Source of the DNA: Desulfurococcales archaeon
GTDB lineage: Archaea; Thermoproteota; Thermoprotei_A; Sulfolobales; Desulfurococcaceae
Length of the DNA stretch: 6,614 nucleotides
Direction: 5' to 3'
Assembly: GCA_015522345.1 (NCBI GenBank)
Contig: WAML01000035.1
Span: 1 to 6,614 of the forward strand
Shown piece after piece: positions 1 through 6,330 of this stretch (the stretch's first letter is position 1; each line of letters starts with the position of its first letter). The notes below the pieces were generated by a model, which was not told the DNA's origin, ran no database searches, and was given only the letters and a program-made list of their open reading frames with translations. The translations under genes were made by a program, and so were the position numbers.

Positions 1-69
1 TCTTAAGCCATTAATTATTTTTCTAAATAAGACATTGTTTTATCGTAAAATGTAGCAGATACATTACTT

Positions 70-86
70 GGGTAACTTTATATATC
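70..86 (+). promoter_or_regulatory. Probable TATA-box promoter of the reverse gyrase gene
   Basis: A TTTATATAT element at 77-85 lies about 65 bases before the ATG at 148. Crenarchaeal transcription usually starts about 25 bases beyond the TATA box, which would give a start near 105-110 and a leader of about 40 bases. The sequence before it (GGGTAAC) could serve as a BRE but is not a strong match. A second TAACTTTA copy at 102-109 might act as an alternative weaker box. No strong Shine-Dalgarno site is visible just before the ATG. This is motif inference only. Confidence 0.5.
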
Positions 87-147
87 CCGCATATTCCTAG
101 ATAACTTTACATGAGAATTAAATTGTTTCCTATAGTGGCTGAGATAA

Positions 148-1746
148 ATGGGGAATAAAGTAATCAGGGGCCTCTATAGGTATTCGTGTCCCAATTGTTA
201 TGGTGTAAATAGTGATTTACGCTTAAACCTTAAAGCACCATGCATTAAGTGTATTGATGAAGAGAAGGTATTTGGGATAGTTCGAGAAATAGGTTTAAAA
301 GATTATTATAGGTTAATGAAGGCTTACGCAGAAAATGTTAGAGTACTTAGGAATTTAAGGAAAATACTCTCTATCGAAGAACAATTAAAAGAGCTAGAAG
401 AATTCTTTAGTGATGCCACAGGTGGATATAGATTTTGGAGTGCTCAAAAAACTTGGGCTAGACGTGTATTAAAGGGTAAGAGCTTCTCAATTATAGCTCC
501 AACGGGAATGGGCAAGACAATGTTTGGTTTAGTAACGGCCTTATATTTCTTTAAGAAGAAACGTGGTAAAGTCTATTTAGTATTTCCTACGACTCCACTA
601 CTTAATCAAGCTTATAATAAACTCGTTAAATTAAGTGAGAAAGCAGGTATTTCGCCGAGAATAGTCATTTTCCATTCACGTATATCAAAGAAAACACGAG
701 AAGAGGTTTTGAATAAAATAAGTGAAGGAGACTTCGATATACTACTTACTACATCAATGTTCATACACAAATACTACGAGCTTCTTAAGAAACACAAATA
801 CGCATTTATAATGGTTGACGATGTGGATGCTATACTAAGAAGTGGAAAAAGTATTAGACTACTATTAGAAATTATTGGTTTCTCTAGTGATGAAATAGAG
901 GCAGCGCTAGATATTATTAAGAAACGTATAGAGATAATGAGAGTAAAAGATGAACGTGAAAAAGAATCTATTAGAAAGGAGTTAGAAAAACTAGAAAAAT
1001 TAGTTGGGAAGGCAAGGGATAAAATAAAAACAGTACTTGTTGTATCTAGTGCGACGGGAAGGCCTAGAGGTATTTATCCTAGATTATTTAGGATCCTCCT
1101 AGGATTTGAAGCAGGAAGTAGAGCTGAAGCCGTAAGGAATATTGTTGATTCATACATAATTCCTAGTAAATCAATTGAAGAACATGTTATAGAGTTGGTG
1201 AAGAAACTGGGTAGTGGTGGTTTAATTTACGTACCTATAGATAAAGGTATAGAGTATGCAGAGTATATTGCAGATGTACTTAGAAAACATGGAGTAAAAG
1301 CAGAAGCTTTTCATTCTAAGAAGAATATTAAAGTTCTAGAAGAATTCACTATAGGTAATGTAGATATTCTAGTAGGTGTAGCTACTTACTACGGGGTTAT
1401 GGTTAGAGGACTAGATCTGCCTGAACGCGTGAGATACGCTATATTTACTGGTGTCCCAAGGCACAAGTTTAGCACGAGGCTTGAAAGCCCCAAGCCTGGA
1501 GATATTTTAAGAGTATTAACGATATTAAGGGATGTCGTTGAAGGTGATGAGAAGAGACTTGTTGAAATATACATTGGACGCTTAAGCATGCGTTTGAGAA
1601 GGCTTACGCAAGCAGCTTTAACTAGAGTAGGTGAGGAACTACAGAAGGCTGTAAAAGGAGAACCTTATGAAGAAACTCCTTTGCTGAAACTCTTACTTGA
1701 AGCCCTAGAATACGCTAGAAACCTATTAAGTAGAAGCGATATTTAA
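148..1746 (+). CDS. rgy: Reverse gyrase, N-terminal helicase-like part, ended by an in-frame TAA
   Basis: Reverse gyrase introduces positive supercoils into DNA using ATP and is the hallmark protein of hyperthermophiles; it couples an SF2 helicase-like module to a type IA topoisomerase. Visible here are an N-terminal zinc finger (C14, C17, C32, C35), motif I APTGMGKT at 117-124, motif Ia around VFPTTPLLNQ (145-154), the reverse-gyrase form of motif II, VDDVDA, with D224, D225 and D227, motif III SAT (301-303), motif IV near GLIYVP (359-363) and motif V in the segment DILVGVATYYGVMVRGLDLP (406-425). The frame stops at a TAA (1744-1746) before motif VI. The next codons continue the family sequence in the same frame, so this is the front half of one interrupted gene, not a complete protein. 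The ATG at 148 is directly preceded by an in-frame TAA at 145-147, so no longer start exists. Without motif VI this product alone should not be a working ATPase. Family assignment is very secure; whether the product stops here in the cell is unknown. Confidence 0.93.
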   Translation: MGNKVIRGLYRYSCPNCYGVNSDLRLNLKAPCIKCIDEEKVFGIVREIGLKDYYRLMKAYAENVRVLRNLRKILSIEEQLKELEEFFSDATGGYRFWSAQKTWARRVLKGKSFSIIAPTGMGKTMFGLVTALYFFKKKRGKVYLVFPTTPLLNQAYNKLVKLSEKAGISPRIVIFHSRISKKTREEVLNKISEGDFDILLTTSMFIHKYYELLKKHKYAFIMVDDVDAILRSGKSIRLLLEIIGFSSDEIEAALDIIKKRIEIMRVKDEREKESIRKELEKLEKLVGKARDKIKTVLVVSSATGRPRGIYPRLFRILLGFEAGSRAEAVRNIVDSYIIPSKSIEEHVIELVKKLGSGGLIYVPIDKGIEYAEYIADVLRKHGVKAEAFHSKKNIKVLEEFTIGNVDILVGVATYYGVMVRGLDLPERVRYAIFTGVPRHKFSTRLESPKPGDILRVLTILRDVVEGDEKRLVEIYIGRLSMRLRRLTQAALTRVGEELQKAVKGEPYEETPLLKLLLEALEYARNLLSRSDI

Positions 1747-1890
1747 GAGAGGATAAAGACTAGAGGAGACATAGGTTTTGTAGAAGAAGATGGTAAAACG
1801 TTTCTCCTTATACCCGATGTTGCAACATATATACAGGCTAGCGGACGCACATCTCGTTTATACCCTGGTGGTATAACTAAAGGTTTATCC
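1744..1890 (+). other. rgy: In-frame TAA and conserved reverse gyrase coding sequence without a usual start codon
   Basis: The TAA at 1744-1746 is followed by 48 sense codons in the same frame as both flanking parts. They translate to typical reverse gyrase sequence, including IPDVATYIQASGRTSRLY, which is helicase motif VI with its conserved Q and arginines, and then GGITKGLSVVLVDD running across the GTG at 1891. No ATG, GTG or TTG occurs in this frame between the stop and 1891. An ATA at 1756 directly follows a GAGAGG run, but ATA starts are rare and the spacing is too short. Inference: the segment is coding in the ancestral gene and is expressed only if the stop is read through, repaired or absent from the real genome. 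A single base change in the TAA would restore a gene of about 1265 codons, in the normal size range for the family. Confidence 0.85.
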
Positions 1891-3945
1891 GTGGTATTGG
1901 TTGACGATATTAGACTACTCAATGGACTAATAAAGAGGATGAGATGGCTATTCGAGGAAATAGATTTCAAAAACTTTGAAGAAATCGATCTTGAGAAGCT
2001 ACTTAATGAAATCGATAGAGATAGGGAAAGAGTTAGAAAGATCTTATCTGGGGAAATCGTTGCTGAAGAAAAACTAGAGATTTCTAAGTCTGCTTTATTA
2101 ATAGTTGAGTCGCCTAATAAGGCGAGAACTATAGCTAGCTTCTTTGGTAAACCGAGTATCAGAGTGATAGGGGATAACATTAGAGTTTATGATGTAACAA
2201 CGGGAGACTATGTTCTCTCTATTGTAGCGAGTGTAGGACACGTTTATGATTTAGCTGTTGATGAAGGAATAGATGGAGTAGTTATTATTGATGGAAGATT
2301 TATTCCTGTATACACTGATATAAAGAAGTGTAGTGTGTGTGGACACCAGTTTACTCACGAAGAGAATAAGTGTCCCAGATGTGGTTCTAGAGATATAGTT
2401 CGTAAATTAGATGTTATTAGAGCTTTACAGGAGCTAGCTAGTGAAGTCGACCTAGTATTCATAGGAACGGATCCTGATACTGAAGGAGAGAAAATCGGCT
2501 GGGATCTAAAGGTTTTACTGGAACCATATACTCGTGAGATAAAACGTGTTGAATTCCATGAAATAACTAGAAAAGCTATTCTTAACGCTATACGTAATCC
2601 AAGAGATTTTGATATGAGGCTTGTAGAAGCGCAAATAATTAGGAGGATAGAGGATCGTTGGCTGGGCTTTAGTTTATCCCGCAAACTATGGTATGATCTA
2701 TGGCCTTACTATTGTGTAAACTATCTAGTTAAGAAGAAGAATATGGATATAGATTGTTGCCGCGAAATAAATAGGAATTTGAGCGCTGGACGTGTACAAA
2801 CACCTGTTCTAGGCTATATAATTGATAGATACGAAAAAAGTGTTCGTGCTAAAAAGTATAAACTTCTAAAATATGTAGTTACCGTCGGCGAAGACTTATT
2901 TGAGATAGAGTTGCCACAGGACGTTGTAGAGAAAATGGGTATAAAGAAGACAAAGGAGCTGCTAGGCAAGGAAGCCGAGGTTTTAGTTAAAGGTATTGTA
3001 GAAGAAGACATTAATCCTTTGCCACCATTTACTACAGATTCTCTTCTTGCAGAAGCATCTGCTAGATATGGTTTAAGCTCTACAAGAACTATGCAGATAG
3101 CACAAGAACTCTTTGAACTAGGTTTTATAACGTACCATAGGACTGATAGTACTAGAATTTCTGAAGCTGGAATAGCTGTTGCTCGTCAATGGCTTCAAGA
3201 GAAGTATGGTGATAGATATAGTGAATTATTTAAGCCTAGAACCTGGGGTGTTGGAGGAGCTCATGAAGCTATAAGGCCTACTAGACCTATTGATGCAGAT
3301 AGACTGTCTGAACTAATTAGAGAGGGTATTATACAGCCTGTTAGACCCTTGACTAGGCAACACTATCTAGTCTACGACTTAATATTTAGAAGGTTTATAG
3401 CTAGTCAAATGATACCTGCGAGCGTCGTTAAACAACAGATTATAGTAAGGATAAATGGGTATGAAACACTACTTGATAGAGTTATAGCTATAAAGAAGTC
3501 TGGATTCTTGGAAGTTTATCCACTGGTGACAGCATTGCCTGAGCTAAGGCCTGGCAAGTATCCTATAACTAGAGTTGATGTACGTAAACCTCCTCTGGCT
3601 AGATTCCATGATGTTATAAAGTGGATGAAGGAACAAGGTATAGGTAGACCCAGTACTTATGCTAAGATTATACAGACTTTAATTGATAGAAAATACGTTA
3701 AAGTAACTGGTAAGTATAAAGCGTTAATGCCTACTCCTAGAGCATTCTACGTATATGATTTCTTGAACGAGTTCTATAGAGATGTAGTAAGTGTTGAGAC
3801 AACTAGGAAGCTTGAAGAACTCATGAAGATGGTTGAGGAAGGAAAAACTAATTATCAAGACATATTGAGAAGTATATATAATGAACTAGTCAATAAAGTA
3901 GTTAAAGTTAGAAGTGATTCTTGGAGAAAAAGAGTATGTCCATAG
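1891..3945 (+). CDS. rgy: Reverse gyrase, C-terminal topoisomerase IA part
   Basis: This is the strand-cutting module of reverse gyrase. Residues are counted from the GTG at 1891. The Toprim domain opens with IVESPNKART (E73) and contains FIGTDPDTEGE with the metal-binding D194, D196 and E198. A second zinc finger is inserted in it (C147, C150, C161, C164), as is usual in reverse gyrases. LSAGRVQTPVLGYIIDRY (297-314) is a conserved topoisomerase IA segment. The catalytic tyrosine is Y415 in TYHRTDSTR. GAHEAIRPTRP (456-466) and GIGRPSTYAKI (583-593) are further conserved topoisomerase IA blocks. The start is doubtful: GTG 1891 is only the first usual start codon after the upstream TAA, it has no convincing ribosome site, and it cuts into conserved sequence just after motif VI. 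The true product is probably a continuation of the frame beginning at 148. No active-site residue is missing and the frame is open for over 2 kb, so decay, if any, is recent. The 3' end overlaps the next gene by 10 bases. Confidence 0.93.
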   Translation: MVLVDDIRLLNGLIKRMRWLFEEIDFKNFEEIDLEKLLNEIDRDRERVRKILSGEIVAEEKLEISKSALLIVESPNKARTIASFFGKPSIRVIGDNIRVYDVTTGDYVLSIVASVGHVYDLAVDEGIDGVVIIDGRFIPVYTDIKKCSVCGHQFTHEENKCPRCGSRDIVRKLDVIRALQELASEVDLVFIGTDPDTEGEKIGWDLKVLLEPYTREIKRVEFHEITRKAILNAIRNPRDFDMRLVEAQIIRRIEDRWLGFSLSRKLWYDLWPYYCVNYLVKKKNMDIDCCREINRNLSAGRVQTPVLGYIIDRYEKSVRAKKYKLLKYVVTVGEDLFEIELPQDVVEKMGIKKTKELLGKEAEVLVKGIVEEDINPLPPFTTDSLLAEASARYGLSSTRTMQIAQELFELGFITYHRTDSTRISEAGIAVARQWLQEKYGDRYSELFKPRTWGVGGAHEAIRPTRPIDADRLSELIREGIIQPVRPLTRQHYLVYDLIFRRFIASQMIPASVVKQQIIVRINGYETLLDRVIAIKKSGFLEVYPLVTALPELRPGKYPITRVDVRKPPLARFHDVIKWMKEQGIGRPSTYAKIIQTLIDRKYVKVTGKYKALMPTPRAFYVYDFLNEFYRDVVSVETTRKLEELMKMVEEGKTNYQDILRSIYNELVNKVVKVRSDSWRKRVCP
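3923..3926 (+). promoter_or_regulatory. Shine-Dalgarno site choosing the ATG at 3936
   Basis: GGAG lies inside the 3' end of the reverse gyrase gene, 9 bases before the ATG at 3936. The only longer in-frame start, TTG at 3921, overlaps this site and has no well-spaced ribosome site of its own. I therefore start the nitrilase-like gene at 3936. The placement within the upstream gene suggests translational coupling. Confidence 0.55.
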
Positions 3946-4832
3946 ACAATAGTATAGATATTGAATTTATTGGAGAAAGAGTAAAAGATAGAAAATATAT
4001 TGCTGTAATACATGGTAGAACAAAGATTTTTGCTAGGAAACATAATGTAGAGAAAATCCGTAGATGGATAAGAGTTGCTAGAGCTTATGGAGCTAGAGTA
4101 GTTATTCTTCCTCCTTATTTTAATACGGGTCCCGTACTCGAGTATACAGATCTTTCTAAACGTAGGTACGTTAAAAGATTGTTTGAGCAAGTAAAAGATC
4201 ATAGTATACAAGTTATGCGTGGATTGGCTTTAACTGAGGCAGTTTCTATTATTATTCCTGCTTTTTTGGAGAAAGCTGGTTCGCACTATTATGTTTCAAG
4301 TATACTTATTGGTAGAGATGGTAGTATAAAGTGCAGGAATAAGAAAATGGTTATCTCGAATATTGAAGACTACTATAATATTGTTACTGGTAAAGAAGTC
4401 AATGTTTTTAAGACTAGAATAAGCAATATAGGAGTTGTTATTAATGAAGAGATACTTTATCCCGAAATATTTAGAATGTACTTACTTAAGGGATGCACGT
4501 TATATGTTGTAACACTTAATCCCCTCACCTACAAGTATACTTATATAACGTATGTAGCTCGTTCTAGAGTTAGTGAAAATGGTTTACCAGTAATAATCCA
4601 GGGTAATGTAATAGAGTATCATAGTGATGTCGAAGGCGGTGCTCCTTCGATAATCTATAATTGTGATAATAATAAGTTATTCGAATACAATGGGGTATGG
4701 CCTAAGATAATAATGATAAACCCTGACTCCCTATGTACCAATGGTGATGTGAATAAGTCCCGTATTAAGTACTTAGGTAAAGTTCTTGCAAAAACTGTAA
4801 AAGAAGTTGGCGACTCTAGATTACATGTATAG
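3936..4832 (+). CDS. Nitrilase-superfamily (CN-hydrolase fold) protein, probably catalytically inactive
   Basis: The 298-residue product aligns by eye with the carbon-nitrogen hydrolase fold, whose members cleave amides or nitriles with a Glu-Lys-Cys triad. Recognisable landmarks are VVILPPYFNTG (55-65), which corresponds to the family pattern LPEYFxTG; YYVSSILIGRDGSIKCRNKK (118-137), the strand pair leading to the catalytic Lys; and IGVVINEEILYPEIFR (165-180), which corresponds to GVxICYDxxFPE..R. Family knowledge places the catalytic Glu where P60 stands and the nucleophile Cys where N170 stands; a Lys is present at 136 or 137. Loss of Glu and Cys argues for a pseudoenzyme with a binding or structural role. 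The gene overlaps the reverse gyrase stop by 10 bases, suggesting co-transcription and coupled translation, so a link to DNA topology or simple operon hitch-hiking are both possible. It could be a remote relative whose true family differs; the fold call is fairly good, the function unknown. Confidence 0.7.
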   Translation: MSIDNSIDIEFIGERVKDRKYIAVIHGRTKIFARKHNVEKIRRWIRVARAYGARVVILPPYFNTGPVLEYTDLSKRRYVKRLFEQVKDHSIQVMRGLALTEAVSIIIPAFLEKAGSHYYVSSILIGRDGSIKCRNKKMVISNIEDYYNIVTGKEVNVFKTRISNIGVVINEEILYPEIFRMYLLKGCTLYVVTLNPLTYKYTYITYVARSRVSENGLPVIIQGNVIEYHSDVEGGAPSIIYNCDNNKLFEYNGVWPKIIMINPDSLCTNGDVNKSRIKYLGKVLAKTVKEVGDSRLHV

Positions 4833-4901
4833 TATGACTTATTTTATGGTATATGGTATTTTATTTTATTAAATGCTCAGGAGGAATGGGGGGATGAATA
4901 T
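4833..4901 (+). promoter_or_regulatory. AT-rich gap with possible promoter, strong ribosome site and chained ATGA mini-frames
   Basis: The gap begins with T-rich runs (4840-4846, 4859-4870) that could end the upstream transcript or provide a TATA-like box (TTTTATGG at 4842-4849) for the next gene. A strong GGAGG sits at 4880-4884. The ATG of the next gene at 4902 is 17 bases beyond it, which is long. Two other ATGs intervene: 4886, giving a 3-codon frame M-G-G-stop, and 4894, giving M-N-I-stop. Each stop overlaps the next ATG as ATGA (4894-4897 and 4902-4905). The GGAGG is best spaced (9 bases) for the ATG at 4894. A G-run at 4888-4893 lies 8 bases before 4902 and may help initiation there. 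The structure is seen directly; any control role is inference. Confidence 0.5.
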
Positions 4902-5267
4902 ATGAGTGAAGAAATAAGGAAAGTTCTTACAATTAGAGTAAATGGATTAAACGATCTCGTTAGACTAGCAATGACATATACTGGTCCTTCACAAACTATA
5001 TTTTTGCTAAAGTTTATTGAGAAAGGAAAGCTTGTTGTGGGATTACTTGGGCTTTTTAGAGATTATTATAAGTTCTATGGACTCCCAATACTCTATTACC
5101 ATATATGTAGCTCTGAAGAAGAAGATAAAATAAGAAATGCTAATTACATAATTGTATCAACTAGTGATGGTGAACGAATAGAGTTTAGTAAATACCCTAG
5201 ACCAGGTATAGCTATACCATTAATATCATTAAAAGAAAAGCCGCCAATTATACCAGAGCTAAAATAA
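4902..5267 (+). CDS. Unrecognised small protein, 121 residues
   Basis: I do not recognise this protein. It starts with a charged segment (MSEEIRKVLTIRV), then has alternating hydrophobic and charged stretches that read like a small alpha/beta domain. A hydrophobic patch, roughly residues 32-68 (TIFLLKFIEKGKLVVGLLGLFRDYY and beyond), is interrupted by charges and is not a clear membrane helix. There is one Cys (C69), followed by an acidic run SSEEEDK. The tail is proline-rich (PRPGIAIPL, then KEKPPIIPELK). No signal peptide or zinc motif is seen. The ATG at 4902 is the first usual start in frame; the frame is open back to the previous stop at 4830-4832 but contains no other ATG, GTG or TTG. 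Codon use resembles the upstream genes, which supports a real gene. It follows the nitrilase-like gene on the same strand after 69 bases and may share its transcript. Confidence 0.75.
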   Translation: MSEEIRKVLTIRVNGLNDLVRLAMTYTGPSQTIFLLKFIEKGKLVVGLLGLFRDYYKFYGLPILYYHICSSEEEDKIRNANYIIVSTSDGERIEFSKYPRPGIAIPLISLKEKPPIIPELK

Positions 5268-5555
5268 TACAGCAATACTGGGAAACAAGGCTTACATCAA
5301 TACCTAATGATGTTGTTTTTCTGTCAAGTAGGCTTTACCGCAATTATATATGTACTTTTTATGTAGAGTAGTTGAATTGAACTTTTCTTTACACAATAGC
5401 CTAGTATTCTACTTAGTTAAAACATAAGATATATAATTGTAGTTTATACACTATATTAGTGTTTAATAAAATTGAATACCTATTTGGCCGTCGCTGCCAT
5501 AGTTTTTGGTATAGCTTAAAATACTTCTATGGGTTTCCTTAATCTATTTAGTATT
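5268..5555. other. AT-rich non-coding stretch
   Basis: No convincing gene is seen on either strand. T-runs at 5314-5320 and 5354-5360 could serve as archaeal U-rich terminators for the preceding gene. The only short plus-strand frame, 19 hydrophobic residues from ATG 5307, has no ribosome site. On the minus strand, 5469-5519 reads LSYTKNYG...QIGIQF, which faintly resembles the C-terminal SYxDxxGY region of PIN toxins and may be the far end of the decayed toxin gene next to it; this is tentative. Confidence 0.4.
5444..5466. repeat. Short imperfect inverted repeat
   Basis: The core arms ACACTA (5448-5453) and TAGTGT (5457-5462) are perfect complements around a TAT centre. Beyond one mismatch (5447 against 5463), three more base pairs extend each arm. 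This could be an operator-like dyad or chance in AT-rich DNA. It is not next to an intact gene start, so no role can be assigned. Confidence 0.35.
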
Positions 5556-5799
5556 CTAGCTTGTTTGATGAATATTATATACGTGGAGTAATTCATTATA
5601 CACGATCAATGATATAACTGGCTCTACTACCAGTAGTTCAACAGTCTTCTCTCCACCATAGTCTCTCGTTAACGCATAGGTGAGCTCTAGCATATTGAAT
5701 TCATCTAGTAATGAGCTCCTCTCCAGCATATCGTTCATAGACGGGATTACCCTTAAGGATCTCCGCTAGAGTATAGGTATCGGCATAGTAGCATGCCAA
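5556..5799 (-). pseudogene. Decayed VapC-type PIN-domain toxin gene
   Basis: VapC toxins are small PIN-domain ribonucleases held inactive by a cognate antitoxin. Reading the minus strand from a TTG at 5799 gives 32 residues with YYADTYTLAEILKGNPVYER; the D of DTY matches the first conserved PIN acidic residue and EILKGNPxY is a typical continuation. This frame hits a TGA at 5701-5703. Removing one base there restores the family sequence in the next frame as FNMLELTYALTRDYGGEKTV, where the E of MLEL fits the second conserved acidic residue. The second frame ends at 5556 after about 60 codons, without a recognisable C-terminal half, where the remaining acidic residues should be. The gene is therefore frameshifted and truncated or decayed. 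It lies 6 bases after the end of the antitoxin remnant, the usual antitoxin-toxin order. PIN identity rests on pattern memory, not a search. Confidence 0.7.
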
Positions 5800-5805
5800 G
5801 ACAGC

Positions 5806-5983
5806 TCAACCATACATACTTTTCAACTCGTCCTTAAGCTTCTGAACATCAACTCTTCACTCCCTTAAAAGCCCGTAGACCTCTTCAATCCCCACCCTCA
5901 CCTGTATACCTTCAGGCAAATCCAGCTTCCTCAACGGACGCAGTAATACTCCTCTCATAAACAGCTTCGATAACCTTACTCAA
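5806..5983 (-). pseudogene. Decayed AF2212-like (DUF104) antitoxin gene
   Basis: The minus strand from a TTG at 5983 reads MSKVIEAVYE (TTG taken as Met), the characteristic start of the AF2212-like antitoxin family, which partners PIN toxins in archaea. Near 5953 the frame shifts; in the next frame the sequence continues as GVLLRPLRKLDLPEGIQVRV, matching the family pattern GVLxPLxKLxLxEGxxVxI. The shift corresponds to two missing bases (or one extra). That frame then meets a TGA at 5857-5859, after which it stays open as RVDVQKLKDELKSMYG to a TGA at 5806-5808. The ancestral product would have been about 60 residues, normal for the family. A frameshift and an internal stop make it non-functional. 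A TTTTAAA run at 5998-6004 could be an old TATA box but sits too close to the TTG for a standard start. The pair lies just downstream of the tRNA-Arg gene on the same strand. Confidence 0.7.
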
Positions 5984-6164
5984 ACCCCATACACACAATT
6001 TAAAAGTATGTAAAAGAGGACTAGTACTCTTTGGAGCGGTAATTCTTTGCAGGCCAACACTATCGTAGCACAGTTCCACCCTTGGAAACACCTAGCCTAC
6101 TCCGTGAACAGAGAACTCTAAAACCTAGGTTTAAACTGATCGCCTGAAGACATAGGTGTATAAA

Positions 6165-6239
6165 CGGGCCCGCCGGGATTTGAACCCGGGATCTCCGGCT
6201 CCGGAGGCCGGCGCCTTATCCAGGCTAGGCTACGGGCCC
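6165..6239 (-). tRNA. tRNA-Arg with anticodon CCG
   Basis: The minus strand folds into a full cloverleaf. The acceptor stem GGGCCCG (6239-6233) pairs perfectly with CGGGCCC (6172-6166). The D arm is GCCT...AGGC. The anticodon stem CCGGC/GCCGG encloses the 7-base loop CTCCGGA, giving anticodon CCG, which reads the Arg codon CGG. A 5-base variable region AGATC follows, and the T arm is CCGGG-TTCAAAT-CCCGG. The discriminator base is G (6165). No intron is present and the CCA end is not encoded; it would be added after transcription. The very GC-rich stems contrast with the AT-rich surroundings, as expected for a hyperthermophile. No clear TATA box is visible in the 60 bases upstream. Confidence 0.95.
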
Positions 6240-6330
6240 ATTGTATGGTTATCATTTGTTTCTATTCTTTACTATTCTTTATGTGTTTAGTTTCGGCTAG
6301 GTCTCCCCCGGTATACAGTGTGTTTTTGTC

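Noticed and set aside
1743..2180. 145-codon minus-strand open frame rich in Ser, Leu and Ile
   Set aside because: It lies antisense to conserved reverse gyrase coding sequence, has low-complexity composition typical of an antisense shadow, and has no recognisable domain.
2355..2684. 109-codon minus-strand open frame
   Set aside because: It is antisense to the Toprim region of reverse gyrase, which is clearly the coding strand.
3921..3935. Longer start (TTG 3921) for the nitrilase-like protein
   Set aside because: The ATG at 3936 has a GGAG 9 bases upstream, whereas TTG 3921 has no well-spaced ribosome site and its extra residues MEKKS add nothing recognisable.
3855..4211. 118-codon minus-strand open frame
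   Set aside because: It is antisense to the end of reverse gyrase and the start of the nitrilase-like gene; its Ser/Tyr/Ile-rich composition looks like a shadow.
5307..5366. Hydrophobic 19-residue plus-strand micro-frame
   Set aside because: It has no ribosome site or promoter and lies in AT-rich DNA where such frames arise by chance.
5268..6164. Possible integrated element with attachment sites at the tRNA-Arg gene
   Set aside because: I found no repeat of the tRNA 3' end elsewhere in the window and no integrase remnant, so integration cannot be supported.
6001..6164. Coding remnant between the tRNA and the antitoxin remnant
   Set aside because: Several frames are partly open on both strands, but none resembles a family I can name, so nothing is annotated there.
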